Source: Microbispora sp.
GTDB taxonomy: Bacteria; Actinomycetota; Actinomycetes; Streptosporangiales; Streptosporangiaceae
Assembly (NCBI GenBank): GCA_019689655.1
Contig: JADGHC010000002.1
Location: 1-41,565 of the forward strand
DNA length: 41,565 nt
Direction: 5' to 3'
Part shown: positions 18,957-27,044 of the stretch, one piece after another
Layout: each line of letters begins with the position of its first letter
How positions within the stretch are numbered: position 1 is the stretch's first letter
Translations under genes and position numbers: made by a program
Notes under the pieces: model-generated
The model's database searches: none
What the model was told of the DNA's origin: nothing
Seen by the model: only the letters and a program-made list of their open reading frames with translations

Positions 18957-20485
18957 GTGAGAAAAGCGAGAAATACGTCATGGCGTTCGATGCGGGGACC
19001 ACGGGCATCCGCGCCATCCTGTTCGACCACGCCGGTGACGTCGTCACCGAGGCCACGCAGGAGTTCCCGCAGATCTATCCGCAGCCGGGCTGGGTGGAGC
19101 ACAACCCGCTCGACATCTGGAACACCCAGATCACCGTCGCCAAGAAGGCGCTGACCCAGGCCCGGGTCGGCGCCGATCGGCTGGCCGCCATCGGCGTCAC
19201 CAACCAGCGGGAGACGGTCGTCCTGTGGGACCGCGCCACCGGGGCGCCCGTGATGAACGCCATCGTGTGGCAGGACCGGCGCACCGCCGCCTTCTGCGAC
19301 GAGCTGAAGGCGCGCGGCCTGGAGGAGTACGTGCGCGCCACGACCGGCCTGGTCATCGACGCGTACTTCTCCGGCACCAAGCTCAAGTGGATGCTCGACC
19401 ACATTCCCGGGGCGCGCGAGCGGGCCGAGCGCGGCGAGCTGTGCTTCGGCACCGTCGACAGCTGGCTGATCTGGAACCTCACCGGCGGCCGGGCGCACGT
19501 CACCGACTACACCAACGCCTCGCGCACCATGCTGTTCGACATCAACAACCTGCGGTGGGACGAGCGGCTGCTGACCGAGCTGGACATCCCGCGCGCGGTC
19601 CTGCCGCAGGTGCGCCCCAGCAGCGAGGTCTACGGGCTCACCTGCGAGTCGATCTTCATCGACGCGCGGGTGCCCGTCGGGTCGGCCGTCGGCGACCAGC
19701 ACGCCGCCCTGTTCGGGCAGGCGTGCTTCGAGCCCGGCATGGTCAAGGCCACCTACGGCACCGGCGCGAGCCTGGTCATGCACACCGGCTCCGCGCCGGT
19801 CGCCTCCGAGCGCGGCATGCTGACCACCATCGCCTGGGGCCTGGACGGCGAGGTCGAGTACGCCCTCGAAGGGTTGATCTTCGTCTCCGCGGCGTCGGTG
19901 CAGTGGCTGCGCGACGAGCTGCGGATCATCTACGACGCCGAGGACACCGAGTACGCCGCCCGGCGCGTGCCCGACACCAACGGCGTCTACTTCGTCCCGG
20001 CGTTCGTGGGTCTCGCGGCCCCCTACTGGGACCCGTACGCCCGTGGCGCCATCATGGGCCTCACCCGCGGCGCGAACCGCAACCACGTCATCCGGGCCGC
20101 GCTGGAGTCGATCGCGTACCAGATCAAGGACGTCATCGGCTGCATGGAAGCCGACTCCGGCATCGCGACCCGGCAGATCAGGGTCGACGGGGGCGCGGTC
20201 CGCAACAACTTCCTGATGCAGTTGCAGGCCGACCTGCTCGACGTCCCCGTCATCCGTCCCACGGTCGTGGAGTCCACCTCGCGCGGCGCGGCGTTCCTGG
20301 CGGGCCTGGCCACGGGCTTCTGGCGCGACCGCGAACAGCTCGCCGCGACCTACCGGGTCGAGCGCGAGTTCCAGCCCGACATGCCGCAGGAGCGACGCGA
20401 GGCGATGTACGCGGGCTGGCGGAAGGCGGTCTCGCGCGTACGCGACTGGGCGAAGGACGAGGCCGGCACCACAACCGCACCCTGA
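18953..20485 (+). CDS. FGGY-family kinase, glycerol kinase-like
   Basis: AGTTGIRAILFD, TNQRETVVLWDRATG, VGDQHAALFGQ, KATYGTGAS, DGGAVRNNFLMQLQADLL. Confidence 0.92.
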   Translation: MSEKSEKYVMAFDAGTTGIRAILFDHAGDVVTEATQEFPQIYPQPGWVEHNPLDIWNTQITVAKKALTQARVGADRLAAIGVTNQRETVVLWDRATGAPVMNAIVWQDRRTAAFCDELKARGLEEYVRATTGLVIDAYFSGTKLKWMLDHIPGARERAERGELCFGTVDSWLIWNLTGGRAHVTDYTNASRTMLFDINNLRWDERLLTELDIPRAVLPQVRPSSEVYGLTCESIFIDARVPVGSAVGDQHAALFGQACFEPGMVKATYGTGASLVMHTGSAPVASERGMLTTIAWGLDGEVEYALEGLIFVSAASVQWLRDELRIIYDAEDTEYAARRVPDTNGVYFVPAFVGLAAPYWDPYARGAIMGLTRGANRNHVIRAALESIAYQIKDVIGCMEADSGIATRQIRVDGGAVRNNFLMQLQADLLDVPVIRPTVVESTSRGAAFLAGLATGFWRDREQLAATYRVEREFQPDMPQERREAMYAGWRKAVSRVRDWAKDEAGTTTAP

Positions 20486-20617
20486 GGGCGACGCCGGAGA
20501 CAGACCAGGCCCGCACGACATCCGCACCCCGAGGGCGACGGCGACCGCCGCCGCCCCGGCCCGGCACGCCCTGACGTGCCCCGCAATACCCGCGCTTCCC
20601 CCAAAGGAGAAAGGCGC

Positions 20618-21595
20618 ATGCCCGATCTGGAACCGGCCACCGGTCCCACCATGTACTTCATCGGCGTGACCACCGGGTCATCGTCGATCATGAAAGTGTT
20701 CCCGCAATGGGCGGCCGAGCTCGGCCTCGACGCCGCCATCCACGGCATCGACCTCCCGCTCGACGACACCCCGGAGAACTACCGCGAGGTCGTGTCCTTC
20801 ATCAAGAAGGACCCGCACTCGCTCGGTGGCCTGGTCACCACCCACAAGCTCAACCTCTATAAGGCGGCCAGTGACCTGTTCGACGGGGTCGGCGAGGACA
20901 CCGCGCTGCTGGAGGAGGTCAGCAGCATCTCCAAGCGCGGCGGCGAGCTGTGGGGCCACGCCATGGACCCCCTGACCTCCGGCCTGTCCCTGGAGGCCAT
21001 CGTGCCCGAGGGGCACTGGTCGGCCGGGGGCGAGCTGCTGCTGCTGGGGGCCGGCGGCTCCGCGCTGGCGCTCACGCTCTACCTGCACCGCCGCCAGGCC
21101 CGGGGCCTGGACGTGCCCGCGCGCGTCGTCGTCACCAACCGGCGCCCGCACCGGCTGGAGGAGATGCGCGCCGTGCACGCCCGGCTCGGCACCTCCCTGA
21201 ACGTGGAGTACGTCCTCGCGCCCCGCCCCGAGCTCAACGACGAGCAGGTCGCGGCGCTGCCGCCCGGCTCGATGGTGGTCAACGCGACCGGGCTCGGCAA
21301 GGACCGCCCCGGCTCCCCGCTGACGAACGCGGCCCGCTTCCCGGAGGGCGGGGTGGCCTGGGACTTCAACTACCGCGGCGACCTGCTCTTCCTCGACCAG
21401 GCCAGGGCCCAGGCCGAGGAGCGCGGGCTGCGGGTCGAGGACGGGTGGACGTACTTCATCCACGGCTGGACCCGCGTGATCGCCGAGGTCTTCCACATCG
21501 ACATCCCCACCGGCGGACCCGGCTTCGACCGGCTGGCCCGCATCGCCCAGGACGCGACGGCCACCTCACACAGCACCGCACAGAAAGGCGCCTGA
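20618..21595 (+). CDS. Shikimate dehydrogenase-like oxidoreductase
   Basis: Catalytic-Lys region GLVTTHKLNLY, NAD(P) motif LLLGAGGSALALTLYL, MVVNATGLGKDRPGSPL; SD AAAGGAGAAAGGCGC-ATG. Confidence 0.8.
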   Translation: MPDLEPATGPTMYFIGVTTGSSSIMKVFPQWAAELGLDAAIHGIDLPLDDTPENYREVVSFIKKDPHSLGGLVTTHKLNLYKAASDLFDGVGEDTALLEEVSSISKRGGELWGHAMDPLTSGLSLEAIVPEGHWSAGGELLLLGAGGSALALTLYLHRRQARGLDVPARVVVTNRRPHRLEEMRAVHARLGTSLNVEYVLAPRPELNDEQVAALPPGSMVVNATGLGKDRPGSPLTNAARFPEGGVAWDFNYRGDLLFLDQARAQAEERGLRVEDGWTYFIHGWTRVIAEVFHIDIPTGGPGFDRLARIAQDATATSHSTAQKGA

Positions 21596-21596
21596 C

Positions 21597-22181
21597 ATGA
21601 CCCCGACCACCACCGTCCCCGCCACCGTGACCGCCTTCGACCTCGTCAGCGGCCTGACGGCCGACCGGCCCTCCCTGCGGCGTCGGCTGTCGGACATGGC
21701 CGGCATGTACGCCGACGTCGAGGCGGCCCGCGCCCAGGTGGAGAAGGACGACGTGCTCGTCTACGAGTTCTACGACATGGGCGTGCCGGAGACCTCCGGT
21801 GACGTCGCGTACGGGACGAGCATCACCTACCCCGGCAAGGTGGGCGACGAGTACCACATGACGAAGGGGCACTTCCACAGCGTCCTGGACACGGGCGAGG
21901 TCTACTTCTGCCTGCGCGGCTCCGGCTACATGCTCATGGAGAACCCCGAAGGAGACTGGCAGGCGGCCGAGTTCAAGCCCGGCCAGGCGGTCTACGTGCC
22001 CCGCCGGTACGCCCACCGCAGCATCAACACCAGCGCCACCGAGCCGCTGATCACCTTCTTCGCCTTCCCCGGGCACGCCGGGCACGACTACGGCACCATC
22101 GAGACCAGGGGCTTCCGCAAGCTGTGCGTCGAGCGCGACGGCAAGCCCGTCTTCATCGACAACCCCAGGTGGGCGGGCTGA
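21597..22181 (+). CDS. Cupin-type (archaeal-type) glucose-6-phosphate isomerase
   Basis: TKGHFHSVLDTGEVYFCLRGSGYMLM...VPRRYAHRSIN, conserved metal-binding His/Glu of cupin PGIs. Confidence 0.88.
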   Translation: MTPTTTVPATVTAFDLVSGLTADRPSLRRRLSDMAGMYADVEAARAQVEKDDVLVYEFYDMGVPETSGDVAYGTSITYPGKVGDEYHMTKGHFHSVLDTGEVYFCLRGSGYMLMENPEGDWQAAEFKPGQAVYVPRRYAHRSINTSATEPLITFFAFPGHAGHDYGTIETRGFRKLCVERDGKPVFIDNPRWAG

Positions 22182-23155
22182 TGTCCGCACCCGCCCGCGA
22201 CGAGCCCGTGACCGCGGCATGGCCCATCAGGGGGCGTGTCGCGGTCACCCCGCGGTCGCTGTCGGCCGCGGGCCACCCCGCGCTGGCGCGGCTGCGCGAA
22301 GCCGGGTACGAGGTGGTCTTCCCGGCGCCGGGACGCACGCCCACGCACGCCGAGCTGATGGCGGTCCTGCCCGGCTGCTCCGGCTACCTCGCCGGGGTCG
22401 AACCGATCACCAGGGAGCTGCTGCTCGCCTGCCCGGGCCTGCGGGTCATCGCACGCAACGGCGTGGGCGTCGACTCCATCGACGTGGACGCGGTCCGTGA
22501 GCTCGGCATCGAGCTGCGGGTGGCCGCCGGCGCGAACGCCCAGGGCGTCGCCGAGCTGGCGATCGCGCTGACGCTCGCGGCCTTCCGCCAGATCCCGTGG
22601 TCGGACGCCCGGCTCAAGCGGGGCGGGTGGGAGCGCCGCCGTGGTGTGGAGGCCCGGGGCCGGACGCTCGGGGTCGTCGGCCTGGGCAACATCGGCCGCC
22701 GGGTCGCCGAGCTGGCGATCGGCCTCGGGATGCGGGTGGCCGGCCACGACGCCTACGCCGCCGCACCGCCCGGGCTGGGCGACGGCTTTCGCTTCTGCTC
22801 GCTGGAGGAGGTCGCCGCGAGCGCCGACGCGGTCACCCTGCACGTGCCGCCCGCGCCCGTGCCGCTGGTGGACGAGGCGTTCCTGCGCTCCATGCGTCCC
22901 GGCGCGGTGCTGGTGAACACGGCCCGCGCCGAGCTCGTGGACGAGGAGGCGATCGTGCGGGCCCTCGACGAGGGCAGGCTCGCGGCGTACGCCACCGACG
23001 TCTTCCGTGCCGAGCCTCCTGCCGACCTGCGCCTGGTGGGGCATGACCGGGTCATCGCCACGCCCCATGTCGGCGGTTTCACCGGCGAGAGCATCGACCG
23101 GGCCACGTCCGCGGCGGTGGATAACATACTGAGTGTTCTTGCATGTGGTGACTGA
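22181..23155 (+). CDS. D-isomer-specific 2-hydroxyacid dehydrogenase
   Basis: LGVVGLGNIGRRVA, VNTARAELVDEEA, TPHVGGFT; start overlaps the preceding stop. Confidence 0.93.
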   Translation: MSAPARDEPVTAAWPIRGRVAVTPRSLSAAGHPALARLREAGYEVVFPAPGRTPTHAELMAVLPGCSGYLAGVEPITRELLLACPGLRVIARNGVGVDSIDVDAVRELGIELRVAAGANAQGVAELAIALTLAAFRQIPWSDARLKRGGWERRRGVEARGRTLGVVGLGNIGRRVAELAIGLGMRVAGHDAYAAAPPGLGDGFRFCSLEEVAASADAVTLHVPPAPVPLVDEAFLRSMRPGAVLVNTARAELVDEEAIVRALDEGRLAAYATDVFRAEPPADLRLVGHDRVIATPHVGGFTGESIDRATSAAVDNILSVLACGD

Positions 23156-23168
23156 CGACGAGACGGGG

Positions 23169-24131
23169 ATGACGATGGCCGAGCCTGTGCAAGATCCGCC
23201 CGCGCTCTTGCACCGGATCGCCGGCAAGTTGCCCTACCTTCCGCGGGCGCTGCGTGCCATCGGCGAACGCATCCTCAACGATCCCGGCGCCGTGCAGACC
23301 ATGTCCATCACCCAGCTGGCGATGGCCTGCGACGTCGCCGAGTCGTCCGTCTCCCGTTTCGTGCGCGAGATGGGCCTGGACAGCTACCAGAGCCTGCGCC
23401 TGGCCCTGGCCGAGGCCGCCTTCGTGTCCCGGGCGCGGGACCGCAAGAGCACCGAGCCCGAGAGCGGCGTGTACGACGGCATCGCCCGCGATGACCCGAT
23501 CGAGTCCATCGTCGGCAAGATCGAGCGCAGCAGCCAGCGCGCGATCAGGCAGACCGCGCGGCGCCAGAACGCCGCAGCCGTGGAGACGGCCGTCTCGTTG
23601 ATCGAGGCGGCCAACACGCTGGTCTTCTGCTGCATGGGGTCCTCCAGCATCGCGGCCGAGGAGGGCGTCATGCGGTTCACGCGGGCGGGCAAGAAGTGCC
23701 TGCTCTTCCGTGACCAGAGTGTGCAGGTGATGCTGGCGTCCGTGCTCGGGCCGGGCGACCTGCTCATCGGCATCAGCAACTCCGGGCAGTCCGCGCCGAT
23801 CATCCAGTCACTACGGCTGGCGCGCGAGCACGGCGCGCGGACCATCGGGATCACCTCCGCCGAGGGCGCGCCGATCACCGCGCACTGCGACGTCACCCTC
23901 TACACCTCCAGCGTGCCGACCGGCGGCGCCCACTACGGGGAGGCCATGACGTCGAAGTGGGGCCAGCTCCTGGTGATCGACGTCCTGTACGCGGCGTACG
24001 CCGCCCGCCACTTCGACGACACCCTCGCGCACCTGGAGGAGACCTACCGGGAGGCCATCCGCCAGTCGCGCGTCGACGCCCCGCCGGCCGGCCGTGACGC
24101 GTCGCGGCCAAGCCACCCGGCCGTCCCGTGA
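23169..24131 (+). CDS. MurR/RpiR family regulator (HTH + SIS domain)
   Basis: N-terminal HTH SITQLAMACDVAESSVSRFVREMGLDSYQSLRLALAE; SIS domain GDLLIGISNSGQSAPIIQSLRLAREHGARTIGIT. Confidence 0.95.
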   Translation: MTMAEPVQDPPALLHRIAGKLPYLPRALRAIGERILNDPGAVQTMSITQLAMACDVAESSVSRFVREMGLDSYQSLRLALAEAAFVSRARDRKSTEPESGVYDGIARDDPIESIVGKIERSSQRAIRQTARRQNAAAVETAVSLIEAANTLVFCCMGSSSIAAEEGVMRFTRAGKKCLLFRDQSVQVMLASVLGPGDLLIGISNSGQSAPIIQSLRLAREHGARTIGITSAEGAPITAHCDVTLYTSSVPTGGAHYGEAMTSKWGQLLVIDVLYAAYAARHFDDTLAHLEETYREAIRQSRVDAPPAGRDASRPSHPAVP

Positions 24132-24186
24132 CCCGGCGGGCGCCGGTGCCGCCCGGCCCCGGCCCCGCCACGGGCATCCGGCCCCA

Positions 24187-24253
24187 TGAGGCCGATCGAC
24201 CTGGCCCATGAGCACGGCCTGCCGGCCCGGCGCCGCCCGGCTGATCGGCCTCA
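24187..24253. terminator. Inverted repeat between convergent genes
   Basis: TGAGGCCGATC (24187-24197) pairs perfectly with GATCGGCCTCA (24243-24253); lies between convergent rpiR and GNAT genes. Confidence 0.4.
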
Positions 24254-24568
24254 GCCCGCGGCGTCCACCAGGTCCCGGTAGTCGTCGTCCACGAGATCGC
24301 GATATTCGGGGTGCCGCTGGATGTAACAGGCGACGAACGGGCACAGCGGCACGACCCGCAGGCCGGCCGCCCGCGCACCGTCGAGGGCCGCACCCACCAG
24401 TTTGCTGCCCAGCCCGCGGCCCTCGAACTCGTCGCGTATCTCGGTGTGCGGGAGGACCATCGAGCCGTCCCGCAGCCGGTATTGGGCGAACCCGGCGACC
24501 ACCCCGTCGAGCAGGATCTCGTAACGCGAGGCGGCGGCGTTGTCGACGACCCTGGCCTCGGCGCTCAC
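24251..24568 (-). CDS. Small GNAT-fold N-acetyltransferase (YjdJ-like)
   Basis: HTEIRDEFEGRGLGSKLVGAALDGARAAGLRVVPLCPFVACYIQRHPEY. Confidence 0.92.
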   Translation of the reverse strand: MSAEARVVDNAAASRYEILLDGVVAGFAQYRLRDGSMVLPHTEIRDEFEGRGLGSKLVGAALDGARAAGLRVVPLCPFVACYIQRHPEYRDLVDDDYRDLVDAAG

Positions 24569-24732
24569 GCCTCGGGCCCGTTCTCGCGCCGCTCGTCCTC
24601 GCGTCCGCCGGGCGGCACCTGGATCTTCCTCATCTGCTTGTTCATGTTCTTCAAGAGGAAGAACAGGGCCAAGCCGATCGCGGCGACGATGAGGAAGCCC
24701 AGGAGACCCGGCCCGTAGCTGCTTGCATCCAC
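24565..24732 (-). CDS. 55-aa single-TM small protein
   Basis: Read from sequence (not in ORF track): VDASSYGPGLLGFLIVAAIGLALFFLLKNMNKQMRKIQVPPGGREDERRENGPEA*, stop overlaps the GNAT start (GTGA). Confidence 0.75.
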   Translation of the reverse strand: MDASSYGPGLLGFLIVAAIGLALFFLLKNMNKQMRKIQVPPGGREDERRENGPEA

Positions 24733-24741
24733 GCCCTCAGC

Positions 24742-25623
24742 TTACGAGCAGGCAGGGCTGACCTCCGCGTGGATCCCCGCGAACAGGTCGTCTTCGGGCA
24801 GCGTGGTGTCCACGAGCGACCGCGCGAGGTGGTAGTCCTCGGTCGGCCAGATCTCCTGCTGGAGCTCGCGCGGGCAGACGAACCAGAACCCGTCGGGGTC
24901 CACCTGGGTGGCGTGCGCGAGCAGCGCGCGATCGCGGATCTCGAAGTACTCCGCGCAGGGGACCTTGGTGGTGACCTCCCACTTCTGCGGCCGGTCCTCC
25001 CACCGCGCGATCCAGTCGGCGTACGGCGAGCCCATTCCACGCTCGGTCATCGCGTTGTGCAGCGCCTCGAACCGCTCCCGGGTGAAGCTCATGTGGTAGT
25101 AGAGCTTCAGCGGCTGCCACGGCTCTCCGGCGCCGGGGTAGCGGTCGGGGTCGCCCGCCGCGTCGAACGCCTCGACCGACACCCGGTTGGTCATGATGTG
25201 GTCCGGGTGCGGGTAGCCGCCGTTGTCGTCGTAGGTGAGCATCACGTGCGGCCGGAACTCCCGGACGGCGGCGACGAGCGGCGCCGCGGCCACCTCGAGC
25301 GGCTGCAGCGCGAAGCATCCCTCGGGCAGCGGCTCGTTCTCGTCCTCCGGCAGCCCGGAGTCGACGAAACCGAGGAAACGCTGCTGGACACCGAGGATCT
25401 CGCGCGCCTTCTCCATCTCCTGGCGGCGCACCTCCGCGATGTTCTCGAGGATGTCAGGCCGGTCCATCTTGGGGTTGAGGATCGAGCCGCGTTCGCCGCC
25501 CGTACACGTGACGACCAGGACTTCCGCGCCCTCGGCCACGTAGCGGGCCATCGTGGCGGCGCCCTTGCTCGACTCGTCGTCTGGGTGCGCGTGCACGGCC
25601 ATCAGCCTCAACGGTGCACTCAC
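24742..25623 (-). CDS. mca: Mycothiol S-conjugate amidase (Mca)
   Basis: LMAVHAHPDDESSKGAATMARY, TCTGGERGSILNP, YPHPDHIMTN; next to DUF4307 and greA as in other actinobacteria. Start set at GTG 25623. Confidence 0.92.
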   Translation of the reverse strand: MSAPLRLMAVHAHPDDESSKGAATMARYVAEGAEVLVVTCTGGERGSILNPKMDRPDILENIAEVRRQEMEKAREILGVQQRFLGFVDSGLPEDENEPLPEGCFALQPLEVAAAPLVAAVREFRPHVMLTYDDNGGYPHPDHIMTNRVSVEAFDAAGDPDRYPGAGEPWQPLKLYYHMSFTRERFEALHNAMTERGMGSPYADWIARWEDRPQKWEVTTKVPCAEYFEIRDRALLAHATQVDPDGFWFVCPRELQQEIWPTEDYHLARSLVDTTLPEDDLFAGIHAEVSPACS

Positions 25624-25777
25624 GGCTCTCCTCAATGGTGTCCTTCGGTTATGAAAGAGGTTAGCTTCTAAGTGACCGTGCGTTCCCGGACTCGGGGCGG
25701 CCCGCGTCGCGGCCACGGTCGAAGCTGTGTGGACGATCGTCTCGCACAACACCGACAATCCTCAGGGAGATTCCGCG

Positions 25778-26203
25778 ATGCCCACCGATGAGGCCGGCGA
25801 CCGGGGGACACGCCCGGTGCTCGGGACGCCGGACGAGTTCGCGCCCCGCCCGGCGCGCCGCGGCCGGCTGGTGCCGTACGTCGTGATGGCGCTTATCGTG
25901 GCGGTCATCGCGGGCGGATGGGGCTATGTCATGCTCCGCGCGTACGGCAACCCGTCCGTGAGCGCCGATGTGATCACCTTCGACGCGAGTGCCCCGGACT
26001 CCGCCTCGATCACCTTCACCGTGCACAAGCCCGCCGACCGGGCGGCGATGTGCCGGATCCAGGCTCTCGACACCCATCATCTGGAGGTCGGCAGCCGGGA
26101 GGTCGACATTCCGAAGGGCCGGTCGGATCTCGAGTTCAGCGAACGACTCAGGACAAGCGCGCAGGCCACAGCGGTACATGTCGACTACTGTGATCTCGTA
26201 TAG
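25778..26203 (+). CDS. DUF4307 domain-containing membrane protein
   Basis: Single TM near the N-terminus, VHKPADRAAMCRIQALDTHHLEVGSREVDIP; located between mca and greA. Confidence 0.85.
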   Translation: MPTDEAGDRGTRPVLGTPDEFAPRPARRGRLVPYVVMALIVAVIAGGWGYVMLRAYGNPSVSADVITFDASAPDSASITFTVHKPADRAAMCRIQALDTHHLEVGSREVDIPKGRSDLEFSERLRTSAQATAVHVDYCDLV

Positions 26204-26278
26204 TGGAATCTTTGGGGAAGCGTTCGAAGGCGTTAACTTGACAGCCTTTCGAGTCACTTACGGAAACAAGGAGAGCCC

Positions 26279-26779
26279 GTGGCCGTCTCCCAGAACGACA
26301 ACGTCACCTGGCTGACGCAAGAGGCGTACGACCGCCTCAAGGCGGAGTACGAATACCTTACGGGCCCGGGTCGCACGGACATCGCCAAGAAGATCGAAGC
26401 CGCCCGGGAAGAGGGTGACCTCAGGGAGAACGGCGGCTACCACGCCGCCAAGGACGAGCAGGGCAAGATGGAGGCCCGCATCTTCCATCTCCGCCAGATC
26501 CTGGACAACGCCAGGGTCGGCGAGGCTCCTCGCGCCGAGGGCGTCGTCGGTCCGGGCATGACCGTGACGGTCCGCTTCGACGGCGACGACGAGGAGGTCA
26601 CCTTCCTGCTGGCCTCCCGCGAGGAGAGCGGTGCGCCCATCGACGTCTACTCGCCGAACTCTCCCCTCGGGTCCGCCATCAACGGCAAGAAAGTCGGGGA
26701 AAAGGCGACGTACACGCTGCCGAACGGCCGGCAGAACACCGTCGAGATCCTCGAAGCCGTTCCGTACGTCGGCAACTGA
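26279..26779 (+). CDS. greA: Transcription elongation factor GreA
   Basis: AAREEGDLRENGGYHAAKDEQGKMEARI; SD AAGGAG upstream. Confidence 0.97.
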   Translation: MAVSQNDNVTWLTQEAYDRLKAEYEYLTGPGRTDIAKKIEAAREEGDLRENGGYHAAKDEQGKMEARIFHLRQILDNARVGEAPRAEGVVGPGMTVTVRFDGDDEEVTFLLASREESGAPIDVYSPNSPLGSAINGKKVGEKATYTLPNGRQNTVEILEAVPYVGN

Positions 26780-26954
26780 CGACAACTAACGAAGTACCGG
26801 ACAAACGCCGCCCGCCGCGAGTGCGGATCCAGGCGGATGCTCCGCGGCCGGGAAGAGCGCCCGAATCCTCACGGGGCTCCCCTCCGGCCGCGCGATGCGT
26901 TCACCTCACCGATCCCCGCCGCGGCGGGACCCGCGGTTCCGTTCCCTTTGCCCC

Positions 26955-26992
26955 GGCCGGGAATTCCGCAACCATTTGCGGTATTCCCGGCC
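26955..26992 (+). other. Strong intergenic stem-loop
   Basis: GGCCGGGAAT-T-CCGCAA-CCAT-TTGCGG-T-ATTCCCGGCC: 10 bp + single T/T mismatch + 6 bp with a 4-nt loop. Confidence 0.8.
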
Positions 26993-27044
26993 GTACGGCA
27001 GTCTCGTCGGGGACCGGATCATTCGCCGCGGGAGGGGTGAGATC

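Noticed and set aside
26238-26243. TTGACA as the greA promoter -35
   Set aside because: No convincing -10 at 16-19 nt; promoter not called.
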